DNA of 64,000 nt from an uncultured Bacteroidota bacterium (GTDB taxonomy: Bacteria > Bacteroidota > Bacteroidia > Flavobacteriales > Flavobacteriaceae), in assembly GCA_902557655.1 (NCBI GenBank), contig CACEAZ010000003.1, forward strand, positions 1 through 64,000, in the 5' to 3' direction. Made by a program: the position numbers and the translations under genes. Below the pieces are notes generated by a model. That model was given only the letters and a program-made list of their open reading frames with translations, did not search any database and had not been told where the DNA came from. Shown here piece by piece: positions 9,237-18,201 of this stretch. How positions within the stretch are numbered: position 1 is the first letter of the stretch; each line of letters opens with the position of its first letter.

Positions 9237-9923
9237 ATGAGCGAGAGAAGAAACAAGAAATGGAATGAAACAAAAACTAATGACTCCTGGTCAATTTTTA
9301 AAATCATGGGGGAATTTGTTGAAGGATATGAAAAGTTAAGTGCGATTGGACCTTGTATTTCTATTTTTGGATCAGCTAGAACAAATTCTAATCATAAATA
9401 CTACAAGCTTACAGAGGATATTTCAAAAGCTATCGTTGAACGTGGCTATGGTATAATTTCAGGTGGTGGACCCGGTATAATGGAAGCTGCAAATAAAGGT
9501 GCAAGCAGTGTCAAAGGAAAATCTGTTGGTCTATGTATAAATTTACCTTTTGAAGACACAAATAACAAATACATTGATAAGGACAAACAGCTAAAATTTG
9601 ATTACTTTTTTGTAAGAAAAGTTATGTTTGTTAAATATGCACAAGGTTTTATTGTAATGCCTGGTGGTTTTGGAACTTTAGACGAGCTTTTTGAAGCCAT
9701 CACATTAATTCAGACATATAAAGCTGAAAAATTTCCTATTATTTTAGTGGGTAGTGAATTTTGGAATGGATTAATTGATTGGATGAAAAAAACATTACTT
9801 GCAGAAAATAAAAATATCAGTGAAAATGATCTTGATTTATTCCAAATTGCTGATACCAAGGAAGAAGTAATACAAATCCTTGAAAAGTTCCATAACAACT
9901 ATAATTTCAGTCCAAATTTTTAA
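9237..9923 (+). CDS. LOG family protein (TIGR00730), likely nucleotide 5'-monophosphate phosphoribohydrolase
   Basis: The 228-residue Rossmann-like protein shows the LOG ("lonely guy") fingerprint: GSART near residue 47, the glycine-rich GYGIISGGGPGIMEAANKGA, and the catalytic PGGFGTLDELFE (about residues 142-153). Family members release ribose-5-phosphate from nucleoside monophosphates. In plants and some bacteria this activates cytokinins; in most bacteria the physiological role is general nucleotide turnover. It follows uvrA by 5 bp. The old label "lysine decarboxylase" for this family should not be used. Confidence 0.9.
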   Translation: MSERRNKKWNETKTNDSWSIFKIMGEFVEGYEKLSAIGPCISIFGSARTNSNHKYYKLTEDISKAIVERGYGIISGGGPGIMEAANKGASSVKGKSVGLCINLPFEDTNNKYIDKDKQLKFDYFFVRKVMFVKYAQGFIVMPGGFGTLDELFEAITLIQTYKAEKFPIILVGSEFWNGLIDWMKKTLLAENKNISENDLDLFQIADTKEEVIQILEKFHNNYNFSPNF

Positions 9924-9975
9924 GGTTTTTTTCAGGTTATAATCTTCAAAATCCAACCAATTTCATGTAATTATA

Positions 9976-10006
9976 TTGCATATGCATGCATGTTTGAGTA
10001 AATTTG
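9976..10006 (+). promoter_or_regulatory. Bacteroidota-type promoter of the E1 gene
   Basis: TTG at 9976-9978, a 20-nt spacer and TAAATTTG at 9999-10006 match the -33/-7 consensus well. The predicted transcription start is near 10011-10013, leaving a leader of about 16 nt before the ATG at 10029. Confidence 0.65.
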
Positions 10007-10011
10007 CATGC
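9984..10011. repeat. GCATGCA inverted repeat spanning the E1 promoter -7 box
   Basis: GCATGCA (9984-9990) and TGCATGC (10005-10011) form an inverted repeat with a 14-nt spacer that contains most of the TAAATTTG box. A further GCATATGC palindrome lies at 9978-9985. GC-containing palindromes stand out in this AT-rich spacer, and the position over the promoter would suit a repressor operator. The regulator is unknown. Confidence 0.45.
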
Positions 10012-10028
10012 TGCTATCCTAGATTTCT

Positions 10029-12425
10029 ATGCAATTAAAAAATAATAAAAAGTCTATATCGTTCGAAGAATTTAAAGACGAGATACTCAATGACTATAGG
10101 TTAGCATATACAAGTAGAGAATGTAGTATTATTGGAAGAAGAGAAGTTCTTACAGGTAAGGCTAGCTTTGGAATATTTGGTGACGGAAAAGAATTGCCAC
10201 AAATAGCCATGGCTAAGTTTTTTAGAAAAGGTGATTTTAGATCTGGTTATTATAGAGACCAAACTTTTATGTTCTCATTAAATGAAGTCACTCCAACACA
10301 ATTCTTTGCAGGTCTTTATGCTCATACTGATTTAGATCATGACCCAATGAGTGCTGGTAGACAGATGGGAAGCTCTTTTTCAACACATAGTTTAGATGAA
10401 AAATATGAATGGAAAGACTTAACAAAACAATTTAACTCTAGTGCAGACCTTTCCCCAACCGGAAGTCAAATGCCTAGACTACTTGGTTTAGCTCAAGCCT
10501 CAAAAATATATAAAAATGTAAAAATTTCTAACTCAGAAAAGTTTTCTGATAATGGTAATGAAATTGCATGGGGTACAATCGGAGATGCCTCAACTAGTGA
10601 GGGTCATTTTTTTGAAAGCATTAATGCCGCAGGAGTTATGCAAATTCCTATGATTATAAGCATTTGGGATGACAATTATGGTATTTCCGTTTCTTCAGAA
10701 TACCAAACAACAAAAGGTGACATTTCAGAAGTGTTAAAAGGATTTCAAAAAGATAAGAATAGTAATGGATTTGAGATATTTAAGGTAAAAGGATGGGATT
10801 ATGTTGAGCTGATGAAAACTTACCAAAAAGCAGAAGAAATTTGCAGAAAAAATCATACTCCTGTAATTATACATGTTAATGAATTAACACAACCCTTAGG
10901 TCACTCAACCTCTGGGTCTCACGAAAGATACAAATCAAAAGATAGACTTAAATGGGAAAAAGAATATGACTGTATCCTAAAGATGAGGGAGTGGATTCTT
11001 GAAAATAAATTAATAACCAAGACCGAATTAGAAAAAATAGAATCTGAAAGTAAGGATGAAGTTAGAAAAGCAAGAAGTAATGCTAAATCTAATTCTTTAG
11101 GGGAAACTATCGTAAACATTAAAAATTTTAATAAATTTTTTAAAGAAAATATTGATTTTAAAAATCAAAATATAAGTAACATTTTAAATTCTTTAAATGA
11201 AATAAAAGAGCCTTCTAAAAAAGATCTTTTTAGTTCTGTAAATAAAATCTACAGAGAAATGTTATTAAATAAACGTCAAAAATCTTCATTGATTAATGAC
11301 TGGCTAATTAAATTAAAAGAAAAAATTCAGTATGATTATAGTTCACATTTGTACAGTGAATCTTTATATAGTCCTAAAAATATTCAAGCTGTAAATCCAA
11401 CTTATGATGATAAACATGAGCTTGCTGACGGCAGAATTATTCTCAGGGATAATTTTGACAAAATTCTTGAAAAAAATCATAATGTAGTGATTTTTGGTGA
11501 AGATGCCGGTTTGATAGGTGGCGTAAACCAAGCTTTAGAAGGTCTTCAAGAAAAATACGGTGAGTATAGGATTTTTGACACTGGAATTAGGGAGGCAACA
11601 ATTATTGGACAAGGAATTGGATTGGCCCTAAGGGGATTAAGGCCAATAGCTGAAATCCAATATTTAGATTATTTATTGTATGCAATACAAATAATGAGTG
11701 ATGATTTGGCAACTTTACACTACAGAACTAGGGGGAAACAAAAAGCACCTCTCATTATAAGAACAAGAGGTCATAGATTAGAAGGGATATGGCATGCGGG
11801 TTCACCTATGGGTGGAATGATCAATTTATTAAGGGGAATTTATTTGCTAGTTCCAAGAAATATGACAATTGCAGCTGGGTTTTATAACACATTACTTTCC
11901 AGCGATCAACCTGCTGTGGTGGTTGAATGTTTGAATGGTTACAGGACTAAGGAAAAAAAACCAAACAACATGGGTGATTTCAAAATTCCTATTGGTAAAA
12001 CTGATACTGTCAAAGAAGGTAAGGATATTACAGTGGTTTCATATGGATCAACGTTAAAGCTTGTTGAGGATGCTTCAAAAGAACTTGAAAAGCTTAATAT
12101 AGATTGTGAAATAATTGACTGTCAGTCTTTGATTCCTTTTGATCTTGATCATGAAATAAAATTAAGTGTAGAAAAAACAAACAGGTTACTAATTGTTGAT
12201 GAAGATTTTTCAGCAGGTGCAAGCGCATATATCTTGGATAGACTTATTAATGAACAAAATATTTATGATTTATTGGATAGCAAACCCTCAACTCTTTCCG
12301 CCAAAGACCACAGAACAGCATATGGAACCGATGGAGATTATTTTTCAAAACCGTCAATTGACGACATCTTCAATAAGATATATTCAATAATGAATGAATC
12401 TAATCCTGAAAAATTTTCTTATTAG
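10029..12425 (+). CDS. Fused E1 alpha/beta of branched-chain 2-oxo acid (2-oxoisovalerate) dehydrogenase
   Basis: E1 decarboxylates branched-chain 2-oxo acids with thiamine diphosphate and passes the acyl group to the E2 lipoyl domain. Most organisms encode alpha and beta subunits separately; here both sit in one 798-residue chain. The alpha half (about 1-400) has the ThDP fold motif GDASTSEGH followed by a DDNYGIS segment. A helical linker of about 50 residues follows. The beta half (about 455-798) starts ELADGRIILRDNFD and has the VFGEDAGLIGGV motif. It also has a transketolase C-terminal domain (VVSYGSTLKLVEDA and following). No E2 or E3 gene is near. The fused form is known in flavobacteria. 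A 2-oxo acid other than branched-chain ones cannot be excluded. Confidence 0.9.
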   Translation: MQLKNNKKSISFEEFKDEILNDYRLAYTSRECSIIGRREVLTGKASFGIFGDGKELPQIAMAKFFRKGDFRSGYYRDQTFMFSLNEVTPTQFFAGLYAHTDLDHDPMSAGRQMGSSFSTHSLDEKYEWKDLTKQFNSSADLSPTGSQMPRLLGLAQASKIYKNVKISNSEKFSDNGNEIAWGTIGDASTSEGHFFESINAAGVMQIPMIISIWDDNYGISVSSEYQTTKGDISEVLKGFQKDKNSNGFEIFKVKGWDYVELMKTYQKAEEICRKNHTPVIIHVNELTQPLGHSTSGSHERYKSKDRLKWEKEYDCILKMREWILENKLITKTELEKIESESKDEVRKARSNAKSNSLGETIVNIKNFNKFFKENIDFKNQNISNILNSLNEIKEPSKKDLFSSVNKIYREMLLNKRQKSSLINDWLIKLKEKIQYDYSSHLYSESLYSPKNIQAVNPTYDDKHELADGRIILRDNFDKILEKNHNVVIFGEDAGLIGGVNQALEGLQEKYGEYRIFDTGIREATIIGQGIGLALRGLRPIAEIQYLDYLLYAIQIMSDDLATLHYRTRGKQKAPLIIRTRGHRLEGIWHAGSPMGGMINLLRGIYLLVPRNMTIAAGFYNTLLSSDQPAVVVECLNGYRTKEKKPNNMGDFKIPIGKTDTVKEGKDITVVSYGSTLKLVEDASKELEKLNIDCEIIDCQSLIPFDLDHEIKLSVEKTNRLLIVDEDFSAGASAYILDRLINEQNIYDLLDSKPSTLSAKDHRTAYGTDGDYFSKPSIDDIFNKIYSIMNESNPEKFSY

Positions 12426-13429
12426 TTTACGTCAACTATTTTACTTATTAATTCATTTAACAACTCAGGAGTAGCCTTTTTAATCTTTACACCCTTTGAA
12501 TACATATCATAATCTCTAATTATTGAAATTATCTTAACCACTCCTCTAAGACTATAATTTTTTGAAGCTATGGAATATTCATTTAAAAAATAAGGGTTTA
12601 CTCCTATCAAAGAAGCCATTCTTTTCTGATCAACTGAGGGATTAGAGTGATAAACTAAAAGATTATTGAAAAAATTAAAAATTGTAGAAATAGTCACCAC
12701 TAAAGGATTAGAGTTTGGGTTATCAGAAAAATATTTAGATATCTGTATCGCTTTAACATATTTTTTTTCGCCAATTGCTCTTCTTAACTCAAAATTGTTA
12801 AACTCTTTAGAGATTCCAATATGCATTTCAATGTCGTCAGAAATGATATTTTTATCATCTTTTTTTATAGTTTTTAATTTCTCAATTTCATTATCAATTT
12901 TACTTAGGTTGTTTCCAAGATGTTCATTGATAAGGATAATTGATTTTCTGTCAATATTATAACCGCTACTAGTTAATTTTTCTGAAATCCAATTTTGAAC
13001 CTGATTATCATAAAGTCTTTTAGATTCAAAAACTTTTCCAATTTTAGAAATTTCTTTAAATAATGCCTTTCTTTTATCAATTGTTTTGTGCTTATAATTA
13101 AGTATTAAAATAGTAGAGTTAAGAGGGTTCTTAATATAAGAAATCAAGCTGTCAATAGATCTGGATAAGTCTTGCGCCTCCTTAATTAAAACAATTTGAA
13201 AAGGTGACATTAAGGGATATTTTTTACAAATTGATACGATTTGATCAACCGAAGTGTCTTTACCATATAAAATGTTTAAATTAAACTCTTTCTCATCATC
13301 AGATAAAATATTTTGAATAAATAAATTGGTTATATTGTCAATGAAAAATTCCTCCTCGCCCATTAACAAATAGACAGGAGATAGTTTTTTTAATTTTATA
13401 TCGTTTTTAATTTCAGAAATACTAGTCAC
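12422..13429 (-). CDS. holA: DNA polymerase III subunit delta
   Basis: Delta opens the beta sliding clamp within the clamp-loader complex. The 335-residue protein matches delta in length and domain order: an N-terminal AAA+-like fold beginning SPVYLLMGEEEFFIDNI (a P-loop-like position lacking the catalytic Lys, as usual for delta), a lid, and a C-terminal helical collar. The conserved stretch QIVLIKEAQDLSRSID is typical of Bacteroidota delta. Translation starts at GTG 13429, since no ATG precedes the conserved region. The gene diverges from the HsdR-N-like gene with 13 bp between start codons and overlaps the E1 gene tail-to-tail by 4 nt. Confidence 0.9.
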   Translation of the reverse strand: MTSISEIKNDIKLKKLSPVYLLMGEEEFFIDNITNLFIQNILSDDEKEFNLNILYGKDTSVDQIVSICKKYPLMSPFQIVLIKEAQDLSRSIDSLISYIKNPLNSTILILNYKHKTIDKRKALFKEISKIGKVFESKRLYDNQVQNWISEKLTSSGYNIDRKSIILINEHLGNNLSKIDNEIEKLKTIKKDDKNIISDDIEMHIGISKEFNNFELRRAIGEKKYVKAIQISKYFSDNPNSNPLVVTISTIFNFFNNLLVYHSNPSVDQKRMASLIGVNPYFLNEYSIASKNYSLRGVVKIISIIRDYDMYSKGVKIKKATPELLNELISKIVDVN

Positions 13430-13442
13430 AAATTAAATTTAA

Positions 13443-13886
13443 ATGTTAAAATTATCATTCCCAAATTATGAATTTAGATTAAAAAAAATTGATGAAAAGA
13501 GATTTATTTTTGACGAAATTAGAAAAAAATATATCGAATTAACCGCTGAAGAATGGGTAAGACAAAACTGTATAAAATTTCTGATAAATGAAAAAAAATA
13601 TAAAAGTCAATTAATCGCTGTTGAAAAAAAAATAATTCTCAATAACTTGACCAAGAGGTTTGATATTATTGCATATGATAACAATGGTGATCCAAATTTA
13701 CTCGTTGAGTGCAAAGCGCCTAATATTGCTATTAGACAGGAAACATTTGATCAAATTCTTAGTTACAACAGAGTTATAAATTCAAAATATCTTATGATTA
13801 CAAATGGAATTATTCATTATTATTGTAAAATTGACAATATTGATAATAAAATCAATTTTTTAAAAGATATACCAAATTATAAATGA
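13443..13886 (+). CDS. Solo HsdR N-terminal-like (HSDR_N) nuclease-fold protein
   Basis: This 147-residue protein resembles only the N-terminal endonuclease domain of type I restriction subunit R. It has the PD-(D/E)xK layout: an Asp in RFDIIAYD and the ECK triad element in LLVECKAP, followed by a helix with a conserved Gln (RQETFDQILSYN). No helicase motor follows, and no hsdM or hsdS gene is nearby, so it is not a restriction system. To my knowledge such solo proteins are found beside holA across Bacteroidota, which would suggest a housekeeping DNA-related role. It overlaps the glycosyltransferase start by 4 nt (ATGA). Confidence 0.8.
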   Translation: MLKLSFPNYEFRLKKIDEKRFIFDEIRKKYIELTAEEWVRQNCIKFLINEKKYKSQLIAVEKKIILNNLTKRFDIIAYDNNGDPNLLVECKAPNIAIRQETFDQILSYNRVINSKYLMITNGIIHYYCKIDNIDNKINFLKDIPNYK

Positions 13887-14872
13887 AGTTAGGCGTCGTC
13901 ATATTAAATTGGAATGGTAAAGAACTACTCGAAAAATTTATTCCTAGTATACTAAAATATACTCCAAAAGAACATAGTGTTTATGTAGTTGATAATGGAT
14001 CTGACGACCGATCAATAGAATTTGTAAAAAACACATTTAGTGATATTAAGATTATTCAATTGGATAAAAACTATGGCTTTGCTAAAGGTTATAACTTAGG
14101 TTTAAGCAAAGTGGAAGAAGAAATCATATGTTTACTCAATAACGACGTAGAAGTTACTGCAAACTGGACAGAAAGTATATTAAAACAATTTAAAACTGAT
14201 TCAAATACCGCAGTCATTCAACCAAAAATGCTTAATTATAATGATAAAAGTTATTTTGATTACGCAGGTGCCGCAGGTGGATATTTAGATAAATACGGCT
14301 ATCCATATTGTCGAGGTAGAGTTTATGACAAAATAGAAAAAGACAATTGTCAGTATGACCAAGAAAATATAGAAATTTTTTGGGCCTGTGGAGCTTGTTT
14401 TTTTATAAGAAATTCAGTCTTTAAAGAAATGAATGGATTTGATGAACTATTTTGGGCACATATGGAAGAAATTGACTTGTGTTGGAGAATTAAAAATAAA
14501 GGGTTTTCAATAAAATATAACCCACATTCAATAGTTTATCATGTTAATGCAGCTACATTAAACCACGACAACCCAGAAAAAACATTTTTAAACTTTAGAA
14601 ATAAGTTATTTATGTTGAGTAAAAATAGCAGAGGTAATTTATTTTTTCTGATGGTTCAAACGCTTATAATTGATTTTATAGTCTCAATTTTTTATCTGTT
14701 TAACAAGGGGTTAAAGCACTTTTCTGCAATAATTAAAGCATATTTATCGTTTTATAAACATATTAACCAGTTAATGGATTTTAGAAATAAAAACGAAAGA
14801 AAAATAAAACATTATAAGATTTATTCAATAATGTTTAAATATTTAGGATTAAAAAGAGTAAAATCTCTCTGA
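13883..14872 (+). CDS. Family 2 glycosyltransferase
   Basis: The 329-residue protein starts with the GT-A fold hallmark LGVVILNWNGKELL, followed by VVDNGSDDRS (nucleotide-sugar binding), the DXD-equivalent LLNNDVEV (about residue 91), and the acceptor-side motif HMEEIDLCWRIKNKGF (ED-x-LC-R type). A hydrophobic stretch around residues 255-275 may anchor it to the membrane. It resembles dTDP-rhamnosyl or glycan-modifying GT2 enzymes, but donor and acceptor cannot be read from the sequence. It is coupled by a 4-nt overlap to the HsdR-N-like gene. Confidence 0.9.
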   Translation: MKLGVVILNWNGKELLEKFIPSILKYTPKEHSVYVVDNGSDDRSIEFVKNTFSDIKIIQLDKNYGFAKGYNLGLSKVEEEIICLLNNDVEVTANWTESILKQFKTDSNTAVIQPKMLNYNDKSYFDYAGAAGGYLDKYGYPYCRGRVYDKIEKDNCQYDQENIEIFWACGACFFIRNSVFKEMNGFDELFWAHMEEIDLCWRIKNKGFSIKYNPHSIVYHVNAATLNHDNPEKTFLNFRNKLFMLSKNSRGNLFFLMVQTLIIDFIVSIFYLFNKGLKHFSAIIKAYLSFYKHINQLMDFRNKNERKIKHYKIYSIMFKYLGLKRVKSL

Positions 14873-14928
14873 ATTAAATTTTCTTTTTCCTAATTTTACT
14901 AATATCAATTAACCATAAATATTTTAAA

Positions 14929-15780
14929 ATGAAAAAAACATTTTTTTTAAGCTTGATTACACTTTTTATAATGTCTTCATGTGTGAGTAAAAAAGAATTT
15001 ACGTCTTTAGAGAACAGACACAAAAAAACACAAGATCTGTTAAACACAGCTACTGTAAAATTAAATGCATGTTTGGAAGAAAAAACAACTTCTGAAACAT
15101 TAGCCAACGCATACAAAGATCAGCTATCTGACCTCAAAAGAAGAAATGACCAATTATTTGTTCAAAGTCAAGACTATTTAGAGTTAACAGCTAAAGGAGC
15201 TGAAAATCTAGAAAAAACTTTAGAAAGTATTAAAGAAAAGGATTTAAAAATTACGCGTATTCAAGATGCACTTAACAGAAAAGACAGCGTTACTTTTGCT
15301 CTTGTTACGAGTCTTAAAAAAGAAATTGGCATAAATGATCCTGATATTGAGGTTAATGTTGATAAAGCTGTAGTATTTATTTCTCTTTCAGATAAACTAC
15401 TTTTTAAATCAGGAAGCTACGAAGTATCACAAAGAGCTAAAGAGGTTCTTGGAAAAGTTGCTACAGTTGTAAACGGGAAACCTGACTTTGAGTGTATGGT
15501 TGAGGGTCACACTGACAGTAGATCATATAATGGTGGAGTTTTAATTGATAATTGGGATTTAAGTGTAAAAAGAGCAACTTCAATTGTAAGAGTTCTTGAA
15601 GATTTAGATGTTAATTCTGGAAGGTTAATCGCAGCAGGTAGAAGTTATTATGATCCTCTTGTTGATAACGATACTGCTGAAAACAGATCGATTAATAGGA
15701 GAACTAGAATTATTATTATGCCTAAAATTGATCAGTTTTATGATATGATTGAAAAAGAAATGCAGAGTTTAGCAAACTAA
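14929..15780 (+). CDS. OmpA-family peptidoglycan-binding lipoprotein
   Basis: The 283-residue protein has a lipoprotein signal (hydrophobic stretch, then MSSC with Cys 18). A long alpha-helical, probably coiled-coil, region spans about 20-140. The C-terminal OmpA/MotB domain spans about 150-275. The domain shows the peptidoglycan-binding GHTDSRSYNG, a DLSVKRA segment and the closing NRRTRIIIM. It probably ties the outer membrane to the cell wall. It is the last gene of a + run and is followed 24 bp later by a strong hairpin terminator. Confidence 0.92.
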   Translation: MKKTFFLSLITLFIMSSCVSKKEFTSLENRHKKTQDLLNTATVKLNACLEEKTTSETLANAYKDQLSDLKRRNDQLFVQSQDYLELTAKGAENLEKTLESIKEKDLKITRIQDALNRKDSVTFALVTSLKKEIGINDPDIEVNVDKAVVFISLSDKLLFKSGSYEVSQRAKEVLGKVATVVNGKPDFECMVEGHTDSRSYNGGVLIDNWDLSVKRATSIVRVLEDLDVNSGRLIAAGRSYYDPLVDNDTAENRSINRRTRIIIMPKIDQFYDMIEKEMQSLAN

Positions 15781-15803
15781 TCTAATAGGTTATTAAACTT
15801 TAT

Positions 15804-15834
15804 AAAAAAACCCGCGTTAATGCGGGTTTTTTTA
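15804..15834. terminator. Bidirectional intrinsic terminator between OmpA gene and uvrD
   Basis: Seven A, CCCGC, a 6-nt loop GTTAAT, GCGGG and seven T form a symmetrical hairpin that works on both strands. It ends the + OmpA transcript. On the minus strand it overlaps the uvrD stop codon (15832-15834). Confidence 0.93.
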
Positions 15835-18087
15835 TGCTATAATTTTAAGTTTAGAAAACCTCAAGAGCAACTTTTTTGTTCCAGCTTTTTCAAATAGTAT
15901 TTCTGCTTTTTGATTATCAGATACCCCTTCAATATAAATCACTTTACCTTTTCCAAATCTATCATGAATAACGATATTTCCGACAGATAGTTTGTTGTCA
16001 AATAGATTTGAATTAATCGAACTCTTCTTAATTTTTACAAAGTTCTTAGGAGGTCTTGTCTCTGGTTTTTTATATCTAATTCCTACTTTATTAAAACTAG
16101 GCTTGTTGGAAAAAGGAAAATTAGAGGATTTTTGAATAATATTTCTTTGAATATATTCATCTTTAATTTCATTTATAAACCTACTTTGCTCAGAATCAAC
16201 AAGCTTTCCCCATCGATACCTGGACAACACATAAGAAAGAAATACTTTTTTTTCAGCTCTTGTTAAGGCTACGTAAAAAAGTCTTCTCTCCTCCTCAAGT
16301 TCGTTTCTGGAATTAAGGTTCATTGCACTAGGAAATAAGTTTTCTTCTAATCCAACAATGTAAACGTAAGGAAATTCTAGTCCTTTTGCTAAATGTATTG
16401 TCATTAGAGAAACTTTATTTCTATCATCATCCTCATTATCCTGATCTGTTGCCAATGCAATATTTTGTAAAAAAGAAGAAACACTCTTATCTTCAAATTC
16501 ATTGTTATCTACAAAATCTTTTATACCGTTCAATAATTCTTCAATATTTTGAATTCTATTAACCCCTTCTAATGATTCATCTTTTTTATACAAGTTATAT
16601 AAACCCGATTGTTTTAAAACTTCTTTAGTAACATCAAAAACATTCAAGTTTTCTGTGTTCACCTTCAAGCTTTCAAGCATTATAACAAAATCAAGTAATT
16701 TGTTTTTTGTGGAACTATTTAATATTTCTGTTGATTTTGAAAAATCTTTAATAAAACTATAATCAGAAACATTTAACTTTTTGGCTTCAATGGTTATTTT
16801 GTTAAGAGTCGTCTGGCCAATTCCTCTTGCGGGAAAATTAATTATTCGTTTAAAAGCCTGTTCATCCTCAGAATTTATTAGCAATCTTAAATAAGCTAAT
16901 ACGTCTTTTATCTCCTTTCTTTGATAAAAAGAAAGACCTCCATATACTCTATAAGGTATATTTTTCTTTCTCAGCGCATCTTCAAAAGATCTTGATTGAG
17001 CATTGGTTCTATACAATATTGCAAAATCTTTATTATTTAGCTGATTTTGCATTTTAGTTTCAAAAATTGAACTAGCTACAAACCTTCCCTCCTCACCGTC
17101 TGTTAATAATTTATTTACGCTAATTTTTTCACCGGATTCATTTTCAGTCCAAACACTTTTTTTAAGTCTTTTCTGATTATTTTCAATTAAACTATTTGCT
17201 GCGTTCACAATATTTTTTGTGGATCGATAATTCTGCTCCAGTCTAAAAAGTTTTGAATCAGGAAAGTCTTTTTGAAAATTTAAAATATTATTGATATTTG
17301 CTCCTCTAAAACTATAAATACTTTGAGCATCATCTCCTACAACACATATGTTTTGGAATTTATCAGAAAGAGCTTTAATAATTAAATATTGAGAATGGTT
17401 CGTGTCCTGATATTCATCAACCAATATATATTTAAAAATATTTTGGTATTTAGCTAATGTTTCTGGATACTTAGAAAGCAGTTCGTTGGTTTTTAACAGC
17501 AAATCATCAAAATCCATAGCACCTGCTTTAAAACACCTGTCAACATACTCTTTATAGATTTGATTAAAACTTGGTCTATTTGAAATCTTATCTGAAAGTA
17601 ATAATTCATCATCATTGATATAACTTTCAGCTGAAATAAAATTATTTTTCATTGATGATATTCTAGAAAATATCGATTTATATTTATAATTGTCTTTATC
17701 TAAATTTAATTCCTTTATAATTCTACCAACAAGCTTTTGCGAATCATCAGTATCGTAAATTGTAAAATTAGAAGTGTAGCCAATTTTATGTGCTTCAATT
17801 CTTAAAATTCTTGCAAAAACAGAGTGAAAAGTTCCCATCCATAAATTTCTTGCTTCACCCCCAACAATATTAGCAATCCTTTCTTTCATTTCTTTGGCAG
17901 CTTTATTTGTAAAAGTCAGGGCTAAAATATTGAATGGGTCTACACCCTCTGTCATTAGATAAGCAATCTTATAAGTAAGAACTCTTGTTTTACCTGATCC
18001 AGCTCCGGCAATTACAATCATTGGGCCATCCTTTTGAAGGGTAGATTCTAGTTGTGATTTGTTTAAATTTTTAAGGAAATTTTCCAA
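15832..18087 (-). CDS. UvrD/PcrA-type superfamily 1 DNA helicase
   Basis: This is a 751-residue 3'-5' helicase for excision repair and replication-fork maintenance. Motifs visible in order: Walker A AGAGSGKT (27-34), LTFTNKAAKEMKERI (Ia), DEYQDTN (Walker B), GDDAQSIYSFRGA (III), QNYRSTKNIV (IV), TIHLAKGLEFPYVYIVGLEE (V) and LFYVALTRAEKKV (VI). The Gly-rich or basic C-terminal extension ends in a beta-type UvrD_C tail (DRFGKGKVIYIEG). The start is TTG at 18087; no ATG occurs before motif I within a plausible distance. Whether uvrD or pcrA is the better name cannot be settled here. It diverges from recG across 114 bp. Confidence 0.95.
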   Translation of the reverse strand: MENFLKNLNKSQLESTLQKDGPMIVIAGAGSGKTRVLTYKIAYLMTEGVDPFNILALTFTNKAAKEMKERIANIVGGEARNLWMGTFHSVFARILRIEAHKIGYTSNFTIYDTDDSQKLVGRIIKELNLDKDNYKYKSIFSRISSMKNNFISAESYINDDELLLSDKISNRPSFNQIYKEYVDRCFKAGAMDFDDLLLKTNELLSKYPETLAKYQNIFKYILVDEYQDTNHSQYLIIKALSDKFQNICVVGDDAQSIYSFRGANINNILNFQKDFPDSKLFRLEQNYRSTKNIVNAANSLIENNQKRLKKSVWTENESGEKISVNKLLTDGEEGRFVASSIFETKMQNQLNNKDFAILYRTNAQSRSFEDALRKKNIPYRVYGGLSFYQRKEIKDVLAYLRLLINSEDEQAFKRIINFPARGIGQTTLNKITIEAKKLNVSDYSFIKDFSKSTEILNSSTKNKLLDFVIMLESLKVNTENLNVFDVTKEVLKQSGLYNLYKKDESLEGVNRIQNIEELLNGIKDFVDNNEFEDKSVSSFLQNIALATDQDNEDDDRNKVSLMTIHLAKGLEFPYVYIVGLEENLFPSAMNLNSRNELEEERRLFYVALTRAEKKVFLSYVLSRYRWGKLVDSEQSRFINEIKDEYIQRNIIQKSSNFPFSNKPSFNKVGIRYKKPETRPPKNFVKIKKSSINSNLFDNKLSVGNIVIHDRFGKGKVIYIEGVSDNQKAEILFEKAGTKKLLLRFSKLKIIA

Positions 18088-18201
18088 TAGAAATAATTTG
18101 GAGTTAAATTAAATATTGTTAGACATATTTGAGGTTTATATTTAACTTATTTATAAACAAATTTTAATCTTTTTGTAATTAAAAATATTAAATTTAATCT
18201 G

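Noticed and set aside
13443-13886. Type I restriction system
   Set aside because: Only the N-terminal nuclease-fold domain is present, with no helicase motor, methylase or specificity subunit in the window.
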